Shown: positions 1-3,541 of the stretch, piece after piece
How the letters are laid out: each line of letters starts with the position of its first letter
Numbering within the stretch: position 1 is the first letter of the stretch
From: an uncultured Phycisphaerales bacterium
GTDB lineage: Bacteria > Planctomycetota > Phycisphaerae > Sedimentisphaerales > Anaerobacaceae
DNA length: 5,084 bases
NCBI GenBank assembly: GCA_937927975.1
Contig: CALEZT010000247.1
Coordinates: 1 to 5,084 of the forward strand
Reading direction: 5' to 3'
Made by a program: the position numbers and the translations under genes
The notes under the pieces: generated by a model
Databases searched by the model: none
The model's input: the letters and a program-made list of their open reading frames with translations, nothing else
Told to the model about the DNA's origin: nothing

Positions 1-54
1 ATACGGCAACAACCGATATCTACACTCTTTCCCTACACGACGCTCTTCCGATCT
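1..54 (+). other. Illumina TruSeq P5/universal adapter (artificial)
   Basis: The 54 bases match the TruSeq universal adapter from its ATACGGC part through the terminal GCTCTTCCGATCT, with three substitutions near the outer end (positions 8, 11 and 17). This is library-construction sequence, not biology. The genuine insert begins at 55, so block A may be cut off on its left side. Confidence 0.98.
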
Positions 55-60
55 CTGACA

Positions 61-78
61 CCTGAACGCCAGTTCAGG
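61..78. repeat. L-unit hairpin 1, block A
   Basis: CCTGAAC (61-67), loop GCCA, GTTCAGG (72-78): a perfect 7-bp stem. The counterpart at 3228-3244 has the same arms with loop GCA. In both copies exactly two bases (TG) separate it from the next long hairpin. Confidence 0.85.
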
Positions 79-80
79 TG

Positions 81-126
81 AAGAACGTGGAAGATGGCCG
101 CCAGAACCAGGATCTTCGACGTTCTT
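81..126. repeat. L-unit hairpin 2, block A (8 bp, G-G mismatch, 6 bp)
   Basis: Outer arms AAGAACGT (81-88) and ACGTTCTT (119-126), a 1x1 mismatch of G89 with G118, then inner arms GAAGAT (90-95) and ATCTTC (112-117) around a 16-base loop. The block B copy (3247-3294) keeps the geometry and the G-G mismatch but changes the inner arms to AAAGGC/GCCTTT, and swaps bases in the outer arms symmetrically. These are compensatory changes. Confidence 0.8.
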
Positions 127-148
127 AAGGGCGGAGCACTCCCGTGAG

Positions 149-169
149 GCCGCCTGACTCGCAGGCGGC
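149..169. repeat. L-unit hairpin 3, block A
   Basis: GCCGCCTG (149-156), loop ACTCG, CAGGCGGC (162-169): a perfect 8-bp GC-rich hairpin. It sits just after the conserved unpaired AAGGGCGGAGCACTC (127-141). Its positional counterpart in block B (3313-3334) shares the position but not the loop, and its arms differ. Confidence 0.75.
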
Positions 170-173
170 TCGC

Positions 174-232
174 CAAAGTACATGGGGGTTGCGAAGTCCG
201 CGGCAGCGGCGAAGCAAGCATCATGTTCTTTG
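174..232. repeat. Hairpin module M1
   Basis: Outer arms CAAAG (174-178) and CTTTG (228-232), a T179-T227 mismatch, inner arms ACATG (180-184) and CATGT (222-226). The loop contains two mini-hairpin motifs, GCGAAGT (191-197) and GCGAAGC (209-215). It is the shortest-stemmed of five modules with the same plan (M1-M5) and the most diverged. Confidence 0.65.
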
Positions 233-262
233 CATCGTATCCCGAGCCCCCGAGCCAACGGC

Positions 263-324
263 GATAGCCCTATAAGGTTAGGTGAACCTGAGGCGACAGC
301 GGTGAACCGCCTTATACGGTTATC
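263..324. repeat. Hairpin module M2
   Basis: Outer arms GATAGCC (263-269) and GGTTATC (318-324) include one G-U pair on the + strand. Then a C270-C317 mismatch and inner arms TATAAGG (271-277) and CCTTATA (310-316). The 32-base loop holds two GGTGAACC mini-palindromes (281-288, 301-308). The second is part of GCGGTGAACCGC, a 4-bp stem with a TGAA loop. Confidence 0.8.
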
Positions 325-480
325 AGGGGGCGAGACACATCGAACTCGGCGCCGCGCCCGCCGCGATCCCGCCCACAGGTATCACCACTTCCCAGTGACA
401 CCGCCATCAACTCCGGATGCCGGACCCCATTTCCGCCCGTCATCCCGCGACATAACCACCTTGACTCAGAGCCGCCACCT
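325..480. other. No supported gene (325-480)
   Basis: The stretch is rich in C and has scattered GC-rich words, but I find no SD-preceded ORF, strong hairpin or repeat linking it to blocks A or B. A possible promoter -35-like TTGACT lies at 461-466 and is described with the next element. A 110-codon ORF covering 182-514 runs through the hairpins, has no SD and is not credible. Confidence 0.5.
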
Positions 481-490
481 TGGATATAAT
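461..490 (+). promoter_or_regulatory. Possible promoter for a short transcript
   Basis: TATAAT (485-490), as part of GGATATAATC, could be read as an archaeal TATA-like box with a start near 512. It could also be a bacterial -10 element, because TTGACT (461-466) lies 18 bp upstream, close to the sigma-70 consensus spacing. Either reading gives rightward transcription ending at the hairpin and T-run near 630. The rest of the window looks archaeal, so the sigma-70 resemblance may be chance. Confidence 0.35.
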
Positions 491-540
491 CTCATTGCGA
501 TATGCGATTCATAGAGCCCTGAGTCCGGGAGGTTCATCGA

Positions 541-561
541 ATGATTGTTGTGCATCACTAA
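541..561 (+). CDS. Possible 6-codon leader peptide (MIVVHH)
   Basis: GGAGG (528-532) lies 8 bases before ATG at 541. The frame reads MIVVHH and stops with TAA. A well-placed SD, a promoter-like box 50-80 bases upstream and a terminator-like hairpin just 10 bases after the stop are the arrangement expected of a leader peptide or small RNA. However, no rightward gene follows to be attenuated, because the adjacent genes are convergent. An ORF this short is weak evidence by itself. Confidence 0.25.
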   Translation: MIVVHH

Positions 562-570
562 TGTCCACAG

Positions 571-630
571 GCCCCCGTGTATAGTCTCGCTTCCTCTCCC
601 TCATCAAAGAACGCGGGGGCTGTTTTTCTT
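571..630 (+). terminator. Hairpin plus T-run, rightward terminator candidate
   Basis: Arms 571-580 (GCCCCCGTGT) and 611-620 (ACGCGGGGGC) pair over 10 bp with one G-U, enclosing a 30-base loop. TGTTTTTCTT follows immediately (621-630). The T-run is on the + strand only, so it would stop rightward transcription before it collides with the leftward operon ending at 674. The loop is long for an intrinsic terminator. Archaeal termination relies mainly on the T-run itself. Confidence 0.5.
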
Positions 631-673
631 GCTCGCTGCCTTTGCTTCGGTCCGTCCGCTCTTGCTTCAGCAC

Positions 674-1012
674 TCACCCTGCGAGTCGTCGTCCCTGTTC
701 CTCCAAGTCCTCTTTCAGCTTGGTCACGAACCTGTTGTTCCAATTCCGGATACAGAACGCTATCAGCCTGCCCATGATGCCGGCGTTTTCCTCAGCCTGC
801 TCCTGTTCCTCGGGGCTGCTGTTGCTCAATACATGGACATTCAACTCCTCAATGCTTCCTTCAGTCTCCTCCTGAACCTCCCAGTTCTCGCGGTTACACA
901 GGGCCAGCGTTTGGCCGTCGCTCACGGTGAAATTCACATAGAATCGGCGGCCCTCATGGGTCACAGTCCAGTCCCGCGATATTGTATTCTGTTCGATTTC
1001 CATTTGCTCCAT
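674..1012 (-). CDS. Hypothetical protein, last gene of leftward operon
   Basis: 112 residues, not recognised. The N-terminal half (residues 14-48) looks like a small beta-rich fold with alternating aromatic and hydrophobic residues (RDWTV, RRFYVNFTV, GQTLALCNRENW). Residues 66-112 are acidic then amphipathic helix (PEEQEQAEENA, then a helix with FCIRNWNNRF). There is no signal peptide or membrane segment, so it is probably cytoplasmic. The start is uncertain. ATG at 1012 has only a distant G-rich tract (GGGGGTG, 18 bases upstream), and ATG at 1003 has GGAG only 3 bases away. It overlaps the end of the upstream gene by 52 bases, unusually long, and the upstream gene's tail looks suspect. It is the fifth gene of the operon read from 2574. 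The ORF is open with good codon use, but the function is unknown. Confidence 0.7.
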   Translation of the reverse strand: MEQMEIEQNTISRDWTVTHEGRRFYVNFTVSDGQTLALCNRENWEVQEETEGSIEELNVHVLSNSSPEEQEQAEENAGIMGRLIAFCIRNWNNRFVTKLKEDLEEQGRRLAG

Positions 1013-1374
1013 CTGCGTCTTTGCGCAGCACCCCCTTTCACCAATACTGAGTATGATGGCGAGGGCTGTCCTTCAGCCTCTTCGCCATTGCAGCAGACAA
1101 TCTTCGGCCCGCTGCAATCCTCTATCTTCACCAGCGGACACCGACCCCACGCCTCCTGGGGCACCTTCCACAGGTGCCCGCCTGCGTCGAGCAGGGCCTC
1201 CTCTGCGAGATGCTGGAATTCTGCCAGCATCGGCGGCTCGAAACAGCGCACATACCCAGACAGGAACACCTGGCCTGCCTTCCCCCGCCTTTTTGTCACA
1301 TACCAGCACCGGCCATTCCGGGCCTCATAGATGCCCACCACTGGCTGGCCTGCAATAGTTACGCGATTTGTCAT
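961..1374 (-). CDS. Hypothetical protein, paralogue of the 2179-2574 product
   Basis: 137 residues from ATG at 1374, chosen because a perfect SD (GGAGGTGA) sits 7 bases upstream. A longer frame from 1482 has no such site. Residues 4-85 align with the operon's first protein: VTI-G-PV--IYE at 5-17, G--W-VT-R at 21-29, GYVR at 40-43, P--AEF near 48-53, WKV at 69-71, then W--CP-V at 76-82. It lacks about 12 residues present in the paralogue between the VT-R and GYVR motifs, and one of the two cysteines of the paralogue's CPEC. I do not recognise the family. Small size, tryptophans and paired cysteines suggest a compact cytoplasmic domain. The tail after about residue 100 is poorly conserved, turns basic, loses the GC-rich third positions seen earlier, and overlaps the next gene. 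A one-base error near 1040-1080 is possible. Confidence 0.8.
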   Translation of the reverse strand: MTNRVTIAGQPVVGIYEARNGRCWYVTKRRGKAGQVFLSGYVRCFEPPMLAEFQHLAEEALLDAGGHLWKVPQEAWGRCPLVKIEDCSGPKIVCCNGEEAEGQPSPSYSVLVKGGAAQRRRWSKWKSNRIQYRGTGL

Positions 1375-1538
1375 TTTCGATTCACCTCCATGAACATGAT
1401 GGCTCCCCTTCTGAGCTTCTGGCAGGCACTCCCGCCGCATCCCTGCCTGACTTTTGCACCTATAGACTCGGCCTTGCCGCACAGACTGGCCCTTCGCCCA
1501 GTGGGGCGGGGCAGGCCGAAAGACCTGCCCGTCACTGC
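1375..1538 (-). other. Intercistronic gap with hairpin and weak internal TATA
   Basis: This 164-bp gap is the only long spacer inside the leftward operon. Just past the stop of the upstream gene lies a 7-bp hairpin, GGGCAGG (1509-1515) and CCTGCCC (1524-1530), with an 8-base loop and no T-run on either strand. It may be an RNA processing or stability element rather than a terminator. On the - strand CTATAG near 1461-1466 could be a weak TATA box giving the last two genes their own promoter. I see no gene in the gap. Confidence 0.4.
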
Positions 1539-1838
1539 CTATTCCCCGTTCTTGCCGAGTTCCTCATCCAGGAGCATTGATGCCTCCTCCTTGGTCACGG
1601 TAGCGGGGAACTTGATTCCCAGCTTCTTCATGTACTGCTTTTGCTTCTCGGTCGCCGGTTGGCCGTCGTTCGTATCGCTGTTCTTGGTCTCTCGCTCTTC
1701 GTGTATCTCTGCTGCCCGCCTGTCCTTGGAGAGTTCCTGCAGCAGGCTCACCGCAGTCCTCTCGTCACTTGTCTTCTGCTTTATCTGTTCAAGTAGTCGC
1801 AGGTACTCGTCCAGTTTCGATTGCGTATCGAATTTCAT
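1539..1838 (-). CDS. Small protein with C-terminal ATEKQ/LGI domain
   Basis: 99 residues from ATG at 1838. AAGGAGGTG lies upstream with GGAGGTG ending 9 bases before the ATG, while a GTG at 1850 overlaps the SD and is unlikely. The N-terminal half (about residues 6-55) is charged and helical, likely coiled coil (LDEYLRLLEQIKQ, then ELSKDRRAAEIHEERE). After a polar linker, residues 62-95 carry ATEKQKQYMKKLGI followed by TKEEASMLLDEEL. This short helical 'KQ...LG...K-EAS-LI' domain recurs as an accessory piece in many phage, plasmid and archaeal proteins, often linked to DNA metabolism. That is a family observation, not a proven role here. Its start overlaps the 1835 stop of the previous gene in an ATGA arrangement, suggesting translational coupling if that frame is intact. 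Confidence 0.8.
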   Translation of the reverse strand: MKFDTQSKLDEYLRLLEQIKQKTSDERTAVSLLQELSKDRRAAEIHEERETKNSDTNDGQPATEKQKQYMKKLGIKFPATVTKEEASMLLDEELGKNGE

Positions 1839-2191
1839 CTTCTCATCCACCTCCTTACAACTCCTTCTGAATATGCTGGGACACCGCCACGCCCTTGCAG
1901 GCGATCACCTGCATGCGGAGTCCTGTCGTCCGCAGAGGTCTGGCACTGTCGCTCTCGAAACCATGCTTCCATTTCTGCTGGCGTCGCCTGGAAGTCGCTG
2001 AGTTGACGTCCAGAGAGAAGTTCCCTGACCAGACCCTTGAACTCGCCGACACACCTGTCCAGCTTGGCCTCGGCAAGCAGCACCAAAGCCTCGGGTCTGG
2101 TGATTGACTGGACTTTCGAACTGAGAAGCACACCATGCGAGAGCAACCTCATGGTAATCTCCCTGTCCACGCGGTTGTTTATGCTTCCCAT
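1835..2191 (-). CDS. Hypothetical protein, second gene of operon; possible frameshift
   Basis: 118 residues from ATG at 2191, preceded by GGAGGAGGGTGA and overlapping the end of the first gene by 13 bases. Residues 1-80 look like a helical cytoplasmic protein (NNRVDREITMRLL, then PEALVLLAEAKLDRCVGEFKGLVRELL, then SDFQATPAEMEAWF). I recognise no family. From about residue 85 the frame loses its GC-rich third positions, becomes rich in R and G, and would encode the next gene's SD. The frame one base over reads ...LRMQVIACKGVAVSQHIQKEL with strongly G/C third positions. It stops with TAA at 1855, directly before that SD. The natural protein therefore probably switches frame near 1920-1965 and ends at 1855, through one extra base in the sequence or a real +1 shift. 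The intact-frame alternative is supported only by the ATGA overlap at 1835-1838. Confidence 0.7.
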   Translation of the reverse strand: MGSINNRVDREITMRLLSHGVLLSSKVQSITRPEALVLLAEAKLDRCVGEFKGLVRELLSGRQLSDFQATPAEMEAWFRERQCQTSADDRTPHAGDRLQGRGGVPAYSEGVVRRWMRR

Positions 2192-2574
2192 GTTTCACCC
2201 TCCTCCGTCGAGGCCACGGAAGAGGCCGGCTGAGAGACACAGGTCTCACAGCTCTCAGCCGCCACTCCGCTCAGCTCCTCCGGCACCTCTTCAACCTCCA
2301 CACAGGGGCACACCGCCCAGTTTTTCTTCTCCACCTTCCAGACCCTCCAACCCAGCCGCATCAGCTCGGTCTCGGAAAAGTACCCAAACTCGGCACACTC
2401 CGGACAACTCGACAGTCTCACGTATCCGTAGAGTATCTGGTCTTGCTTGTAGACCTTGCGGCCGATGAGACTGTCCTGCTTCCAGGCTCTTTCCGTCACG
2501 AACCAGTAGCTCCCATCGAAGCTCTCGTATATCTCGATGACTGGCTTCCCCTTGATAGTTACAACACTTTTCAT
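2179..2574 (-). CDS. Hypothetical protein, first gene of leftward operon
   Basis: 131 residues from ATG at 2574, with GGAGGTG ending 6 bases upstream. A longer frame from 2607 would run through this SD. Residues 5-17 read VTIKGKPVIEIYE, followed by G-YWFVTERAWKQDS (21-35) and GYVR (50-53). Then come CPEC (57-60), AEFGYF, WKV (79-81) and W-VCPCVEVEEV (86-97). The cysteines at 57, 60, 89 and 91 could form a metal site, an inference only. The last 30 residues are acidic and serine/threonine-rich, likely disordered. The fourth gene of the same operon (961-1374) is a clear paralogue, so the pair arose by duplication, or they are partners. No function is recognised. It is transcribed from the divergent promoter at 2646-2653 with an inferred leader of about 50 bases. 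Confidence 0.85.
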   Translation of the reverse strand: MKSVVTIKGKPVIEIYESFDGSYWFVTERAWKQDSLIGRKVYKQDQILYGYVRLSSCPECAEFGYFSETELMRLGWRVWKVEKKNWAVCPCVEVEEVPEELSGVAAESCETCVSQPASSVASTEEGETWEA

Positions 2575-2645
2575 GTTCACCACCTCCCAATGGCGGGCGT
2601 CACCCACTTCGTGGCCAACGCCTTACTATATACAAGACATACATA

Positions 2646-2653
2646 TATATAAA
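2646..2653 (-). promoter_or_regulatory. TATA box for the leftward operon
   Basis: On the - strand the site reads TTTATATA, centred near 2649.5. A start about 26 bp away would be near 2623, leaving a leader of about 50 bases that contains the GGAGGTG site of the gene starting at 2574. A second AT-rich word, GTATATAG on the - strand (near 2627-2634), is an alternative box. Confidence 0.6.
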
Positions 2654-2665
2654 TGTTATGGTCCT

Positions 2666-2681
2666 GGAATGTATATATTCC
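2666..2681. promoter_or_regulatory. Palindromic operator candidate
   Basis: GGAATGTATATATTCC: 5-bp inverted arms GGAAT/ATTCC around an AT core. Its centre (2673.5) is almost equidistant, 24-25 bp, from the centres of the two TATA boxes on either side. A repressor bound here could control both promoters. The neighbouring ribbon-helix-helix protein is the obvious candidate ligand, since that family often binds palindromes in its own promoter. Binding is inferred. Confidence 0.5.
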
Positions 2682-2694
2682 ACTACAACAATAC

Positions 2695-2702
2695 TTATAT
2701 AT
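2695..2702 (+). promoter_or_regulatory. TATA box for the rightward small regulator gene
   Basis: TTATATAT is centred near 2698.5. The expected start about 26 bp downstream is 2724, exactly the ATG of the downstream gene, and no SD precedes that ATG. Together these predict a leaderless transcript, common in archaea. Confidence 0.6.
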
Positions 2703-2723
2703 GTGTGTCACGTTGTCATGCTT

Positions 2724-2885
2724 ATGCCAACCATAACCATCTATTTGACGAACGACCTGTATGACAAGGTACGGGATGCACCCAGCAAGACCGTCAGGGC
2801 TGCACTGGAGCACTACTTCAAGGAGGAAGACGACGACCCCGCTGAAGCCTGCAAAGAACCTCAGCCGCTGGCGAAGAAACACTGA
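2724..2885 (+). CDS. Ribbon-helix-helix (CopG/Arc-like) small DNA-binding protein
   Basis: 53 residues starting MPTITIYL. Residues 2-8 (PTITIYL) form the expected beta strand that pairs between monomers and inserts into the DNA major groove. Residues 10-17 (NDLYDKVR) form helix 1, and residues 20-34 (PSKTVRAALEHYFKE) form helix 2, with a short turn between. The last 18 residues are acidic then basic and probably disordered. Members of this fold act as dimeric repressors, as plasmid copy-number regulators or as antitoxins. No toxin-sized partner follows it, so regulator is more likely than antitoxin. ATG at 2724 is preferred over ATG at 2718 because it coincides with the start predicted from the TATA box and gives the family's usual N-terminus. 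It sits beside a palindrome it may bind. Confidence 0.75.
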   Translation: MPTITIYLTNDLYDKVRDAPSKTVRAALEHYFKEEDDDPAEACKEPQPLAKKH

Positions 2886-3114
2886 CCGGCACTCAGCCTA
2901 CCGACGGCCCGATAGCCCTGCTCCGGCCTGCCGTGGTCCATATTCTCCACCTTCTGTGACTCTGCTGCCTTGCTCCGCTGCTGCTATTGTTGAACCCCGC
3001 TCCGAACATTTTGTCAACTTTCCAAAACCCCTGGCAGCAGCCAGGCGTCCAGCAGGAAAAGCGACGCCAGGAGCGGCTGCTGGCCCTATCGGCGTGACAT
3101 TGTGTCAAGCCCCA
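2886..3114. other. Non-coding stretch upstream of block B, with extra hairpins
   Basis: No ORF here has an SD or coding character. Hairpins seen: CCTGGC/GCCAGG with loop AGCA (3030-3045); GCGTC/GACGC (3045-3049 and 3063-3067); and TGACA/TGTCA with loop TTG (3095-3107). The last resembles the L-unit first hairpin in form (short perfect stem, tiny loop) but not in sequence. They may be a degenerate further unit, or the 5' portion of the transcript or site containing block B. I see no TATA box or terminator for the preceding gene. Confidence 0.4.
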
Positions 3115-3133
3115 CGGTCTAGCGGTAATCGAC

Positions 3134-3196
3134 CGAAAGCCCTACAAGGTTAGCTGAGCGGGAGCGGTAGCGGCGAAGTGCCTTATACGGCTTTCG
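3134..3196. repeat. Hairpin module M3
   Basis: Outer arms CGAAAGCC (3134-3141) and GGCTTTCG (3189-3196), a C3142-C3188 mismatch, inner arms TACAAGG (3143-3149) and CCTTATA (3181-3187) with one C-A mismatch that would be G-U on the - strand. The loop has mini-hairpins GCTGAGC (3153-3159) and GCGAAGT (3173-3179). Confidence 0.8.
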
Positions 3197-3227
3197 CGTC
3201 GTACGCATAGTCGGCGAAGCCATGGCT

Positions 3228-3334
3228 CCTGAACGCAGTTCAGGTGAGAAACGTGAAAGGCGAACCACATGACCTCGGAGCCTTTGACGTTTCTAAGGGC
3301 TGAGCACTCTCTCTGGCGGTGCCTGCACTGCCAG
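3228..3334. repeat. L unit, block B
   Basis: Hairpin 1: CCTGAAC/GTTCAGG (3228-3234, 3238-3244), loop GCA. Hairpin 2: AGAAACGT (3247-3254) with ACGTTTCT (3287-3294), a G3255-G3286 mismatch, inner AAAGGC (3256-3261) with GCCTTT (3280-3285). Unpaired AAGGGCTGAGCACTC (3295-3309). Hairpin 3: CTGGCGGTG (3313-3321) with CACTGCCAG (3326-3334), loop CCTG, one G-U. Spacing matches the block A copy at 61-169 closely. Confidence 0.8.
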
Positions 3335-3351
3335 GCCGCCCAGCGGGCGGC
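3335..3351. repeat. Extra GC-rich hairpin between L and M4
   Basis: GCCGCCC (3335-3341), loop AGC, GGGCGGC (3345-3351): a perfect 7-bp stem with a 3-base loop. Block A has no separate hairpin here; only four bases lie between its hairpin 3 and M1. Confidence 0.75.
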
Positions 3352-3355
3352 AAGG

Positions 3356-3422
3356 CCAAAAAGGTCAAAAGCGTGCCTTCGGCCATTCCACAACGAGAGC
3401 GAAGCACCTTTTGTCCTTTTGG
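3356..3422. repeat. Hairpin module M4
   Basis: Outer arm CCAAAAAGG (3356-3364) pairs with CCTTTTGG (3415-3422) with one bulged A. Then a T3365-T3414 mismatch, inner CAAAAG (3366-3371) with CTTTTG (3408-3413), continued after a bulged C by GTGC/GCAC. The loop holds GCCTTCGGC (3375-3383, competing with GTGC) and GCGAAGC (3399-3405). Confidence 0.7.
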
Positions 3423-3441
3423 GCAGTCCTGGGGGTGGTAA

Positions 3442-3504
3442 GCCGAAAGCCTTAAATGGGGGACGCTGAGCCTGTCCGGCGAAGCACCTTTTATGGCTTT
3501 CGGC
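3442..3504. repeat. Hairpin module M5
   Basis: Outer arms GCCGAAAGCC (3442-3451) and GGCTTTCGGC (3495-3504) form a perfect 10-bp stem. Then a T3452-T3494 mismatch and inner arms TAAATGG (3453-3459) and CCTTTTA (3487-3493) with one T-T mismatch. Mini-hairpins GCTGAGC (3465-3471) and GCGAAGC (3479-3485) fill the loop. The outer stem matches M3's, while the inner stem differs. Confidence 0.8.
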
Positions 3505-3533
3505 GGCGCAGCTCTCTGCATGCCAGCGGAAGA

Positions 3534-3541
3534 TTTATAAA
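3534..3541 (+). promoter_or_regulatory. TATA box of the ATPase operon
   Basis: TTTATAAA with purine-rich GGAAGA directly upstream (a plausible BRE). A start about 26 bp downstream, near 3564, gives a 15-base leader that contains the GGAG SD (3568-3571) of the next gene. The octamer is itself palindromic, so leftward transcription starting near 3512, straight into block B, is possible. Confidence 0.65.

Larger units (their letters stand above)
61..324. ncRNA. Structured non-coding block A: L unit followed by hairpin modules M1 and M2
   Basis: Almost every base lies in or beside a strong hairpin. In order: a 7-bp hairpin (61-78), a long hairpin with a G-G mismatch (81-126), an unpaired 15-mer AAGGGCGGAGCACTC (127-141), an 8-bp hairpin (149-169), module M1 (174-232) and module M2 (263-324). 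The same order (L, M, M) recurs in block B at 3228-3504 with different stem sequences but preserved pairing, so the fold rather than the sequence is conserved. No ORF here looks coding. The product may be an RNA read rightward: a G-U pair in M2 and the G-T pair in block B's third hairpin pair only on the + strand. One C-A mismatch in M3 would instead be a G-U pair on the - strand, so the strand is unresolved. It could also act as folded single-stranded DNA. It matches no RNA family I know. Confidence 0.6.
3115..3504. ncRNA. Structured non-coding block B: M3, L unit, M4 and M5
   Basis: Continuous hairpins: CGGTC/GACCG (3115-3135, competing with the first bases of M3), M3 (3134-3196), the L unit (3228-3334, with an extra 7-bp hairpin at 3335-3351), M4 (3356-3422) and M5 (3442-3504). 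The order L, M, M repeats that of block A. The unpaired 15-mer AAGGGCTGAGCACTC (3295-3309) differs from block A's by one base, while the neighbouring stems differ by compensating pairs. The block ends 30 bp before the TATA box of the ATPase operon. It may be a discrete RNA or a DNA-structure site. Neither a promoter of its own nor a T-run terminator is evident on the + strand. Confidence 0.6.

Noticed and set aside
182..514. 110-codon rightward ORF over block A
   Set aside because: It passes through the paired arms of M1 and M2, has no SD and has a low-complexity arginine-rich product. The hairpin structure explains the sequence better.
558..743. 61-codon leftward ORF past the operon end
   Set aside because: No SD, overlaps the confident end of the 674-1012 gene in another frame and crosses the terminator-like hairpin.
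545..1330. 261-codon rightward ORF antisense to the operon end
   Set aside because: It starts at TTG without an SD, runs through the terminator-like hairpin and lies antisense to two SD-preceded genes that have a recognisable paralogue. It is a GC-driven shadow.
1174..2001. 275-codon rightward ORF
   Set aside because: Antisense to three operon genes, serine/proline/leucine-rich composition typical of a complement-strand shadow, and no SD.
2910..3090. Long-range pairing of GATAG (2910-2914) with CTATC (3086-3090)
   Set aside because: Five base pairs across about 170 bases can arise by chance, with no second copy to show covariation.
1509..3449. Shared GCCGAAAG word between the intercistronic hairpin (1515-1522) and M5 (3442-3449)
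   Set aside because: The word is only eight bases, sits in a loop in one place and a stem in the other, and has no further similarity. Probably chance.
263..3504. Integron attC sites
   Set aside because: The two-helix hairpins recall folded attC sites, but they have a 1x1 mismatch instead of longer unpaired spacers, no GTTRRRY core and no integrase. Successive modules do not flank gene cassettes.
61..3504. Group I/II intron, RNase P RNA, tRNA or tmRNA
   Set aside because: I looked for group II domain V, group I core strings, the tRNA T-loop GTTCRA pattern with acceptor stem, and RNase P conserved regions. None is present. The 7-bp arms of M modules are not a cloverleaf.
61..3504. CRISPR array
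   Set aside because: The repeats are few, vary in sequence, are irregularly spaced and covary in stems. There are no regular spacers and no cas genes.
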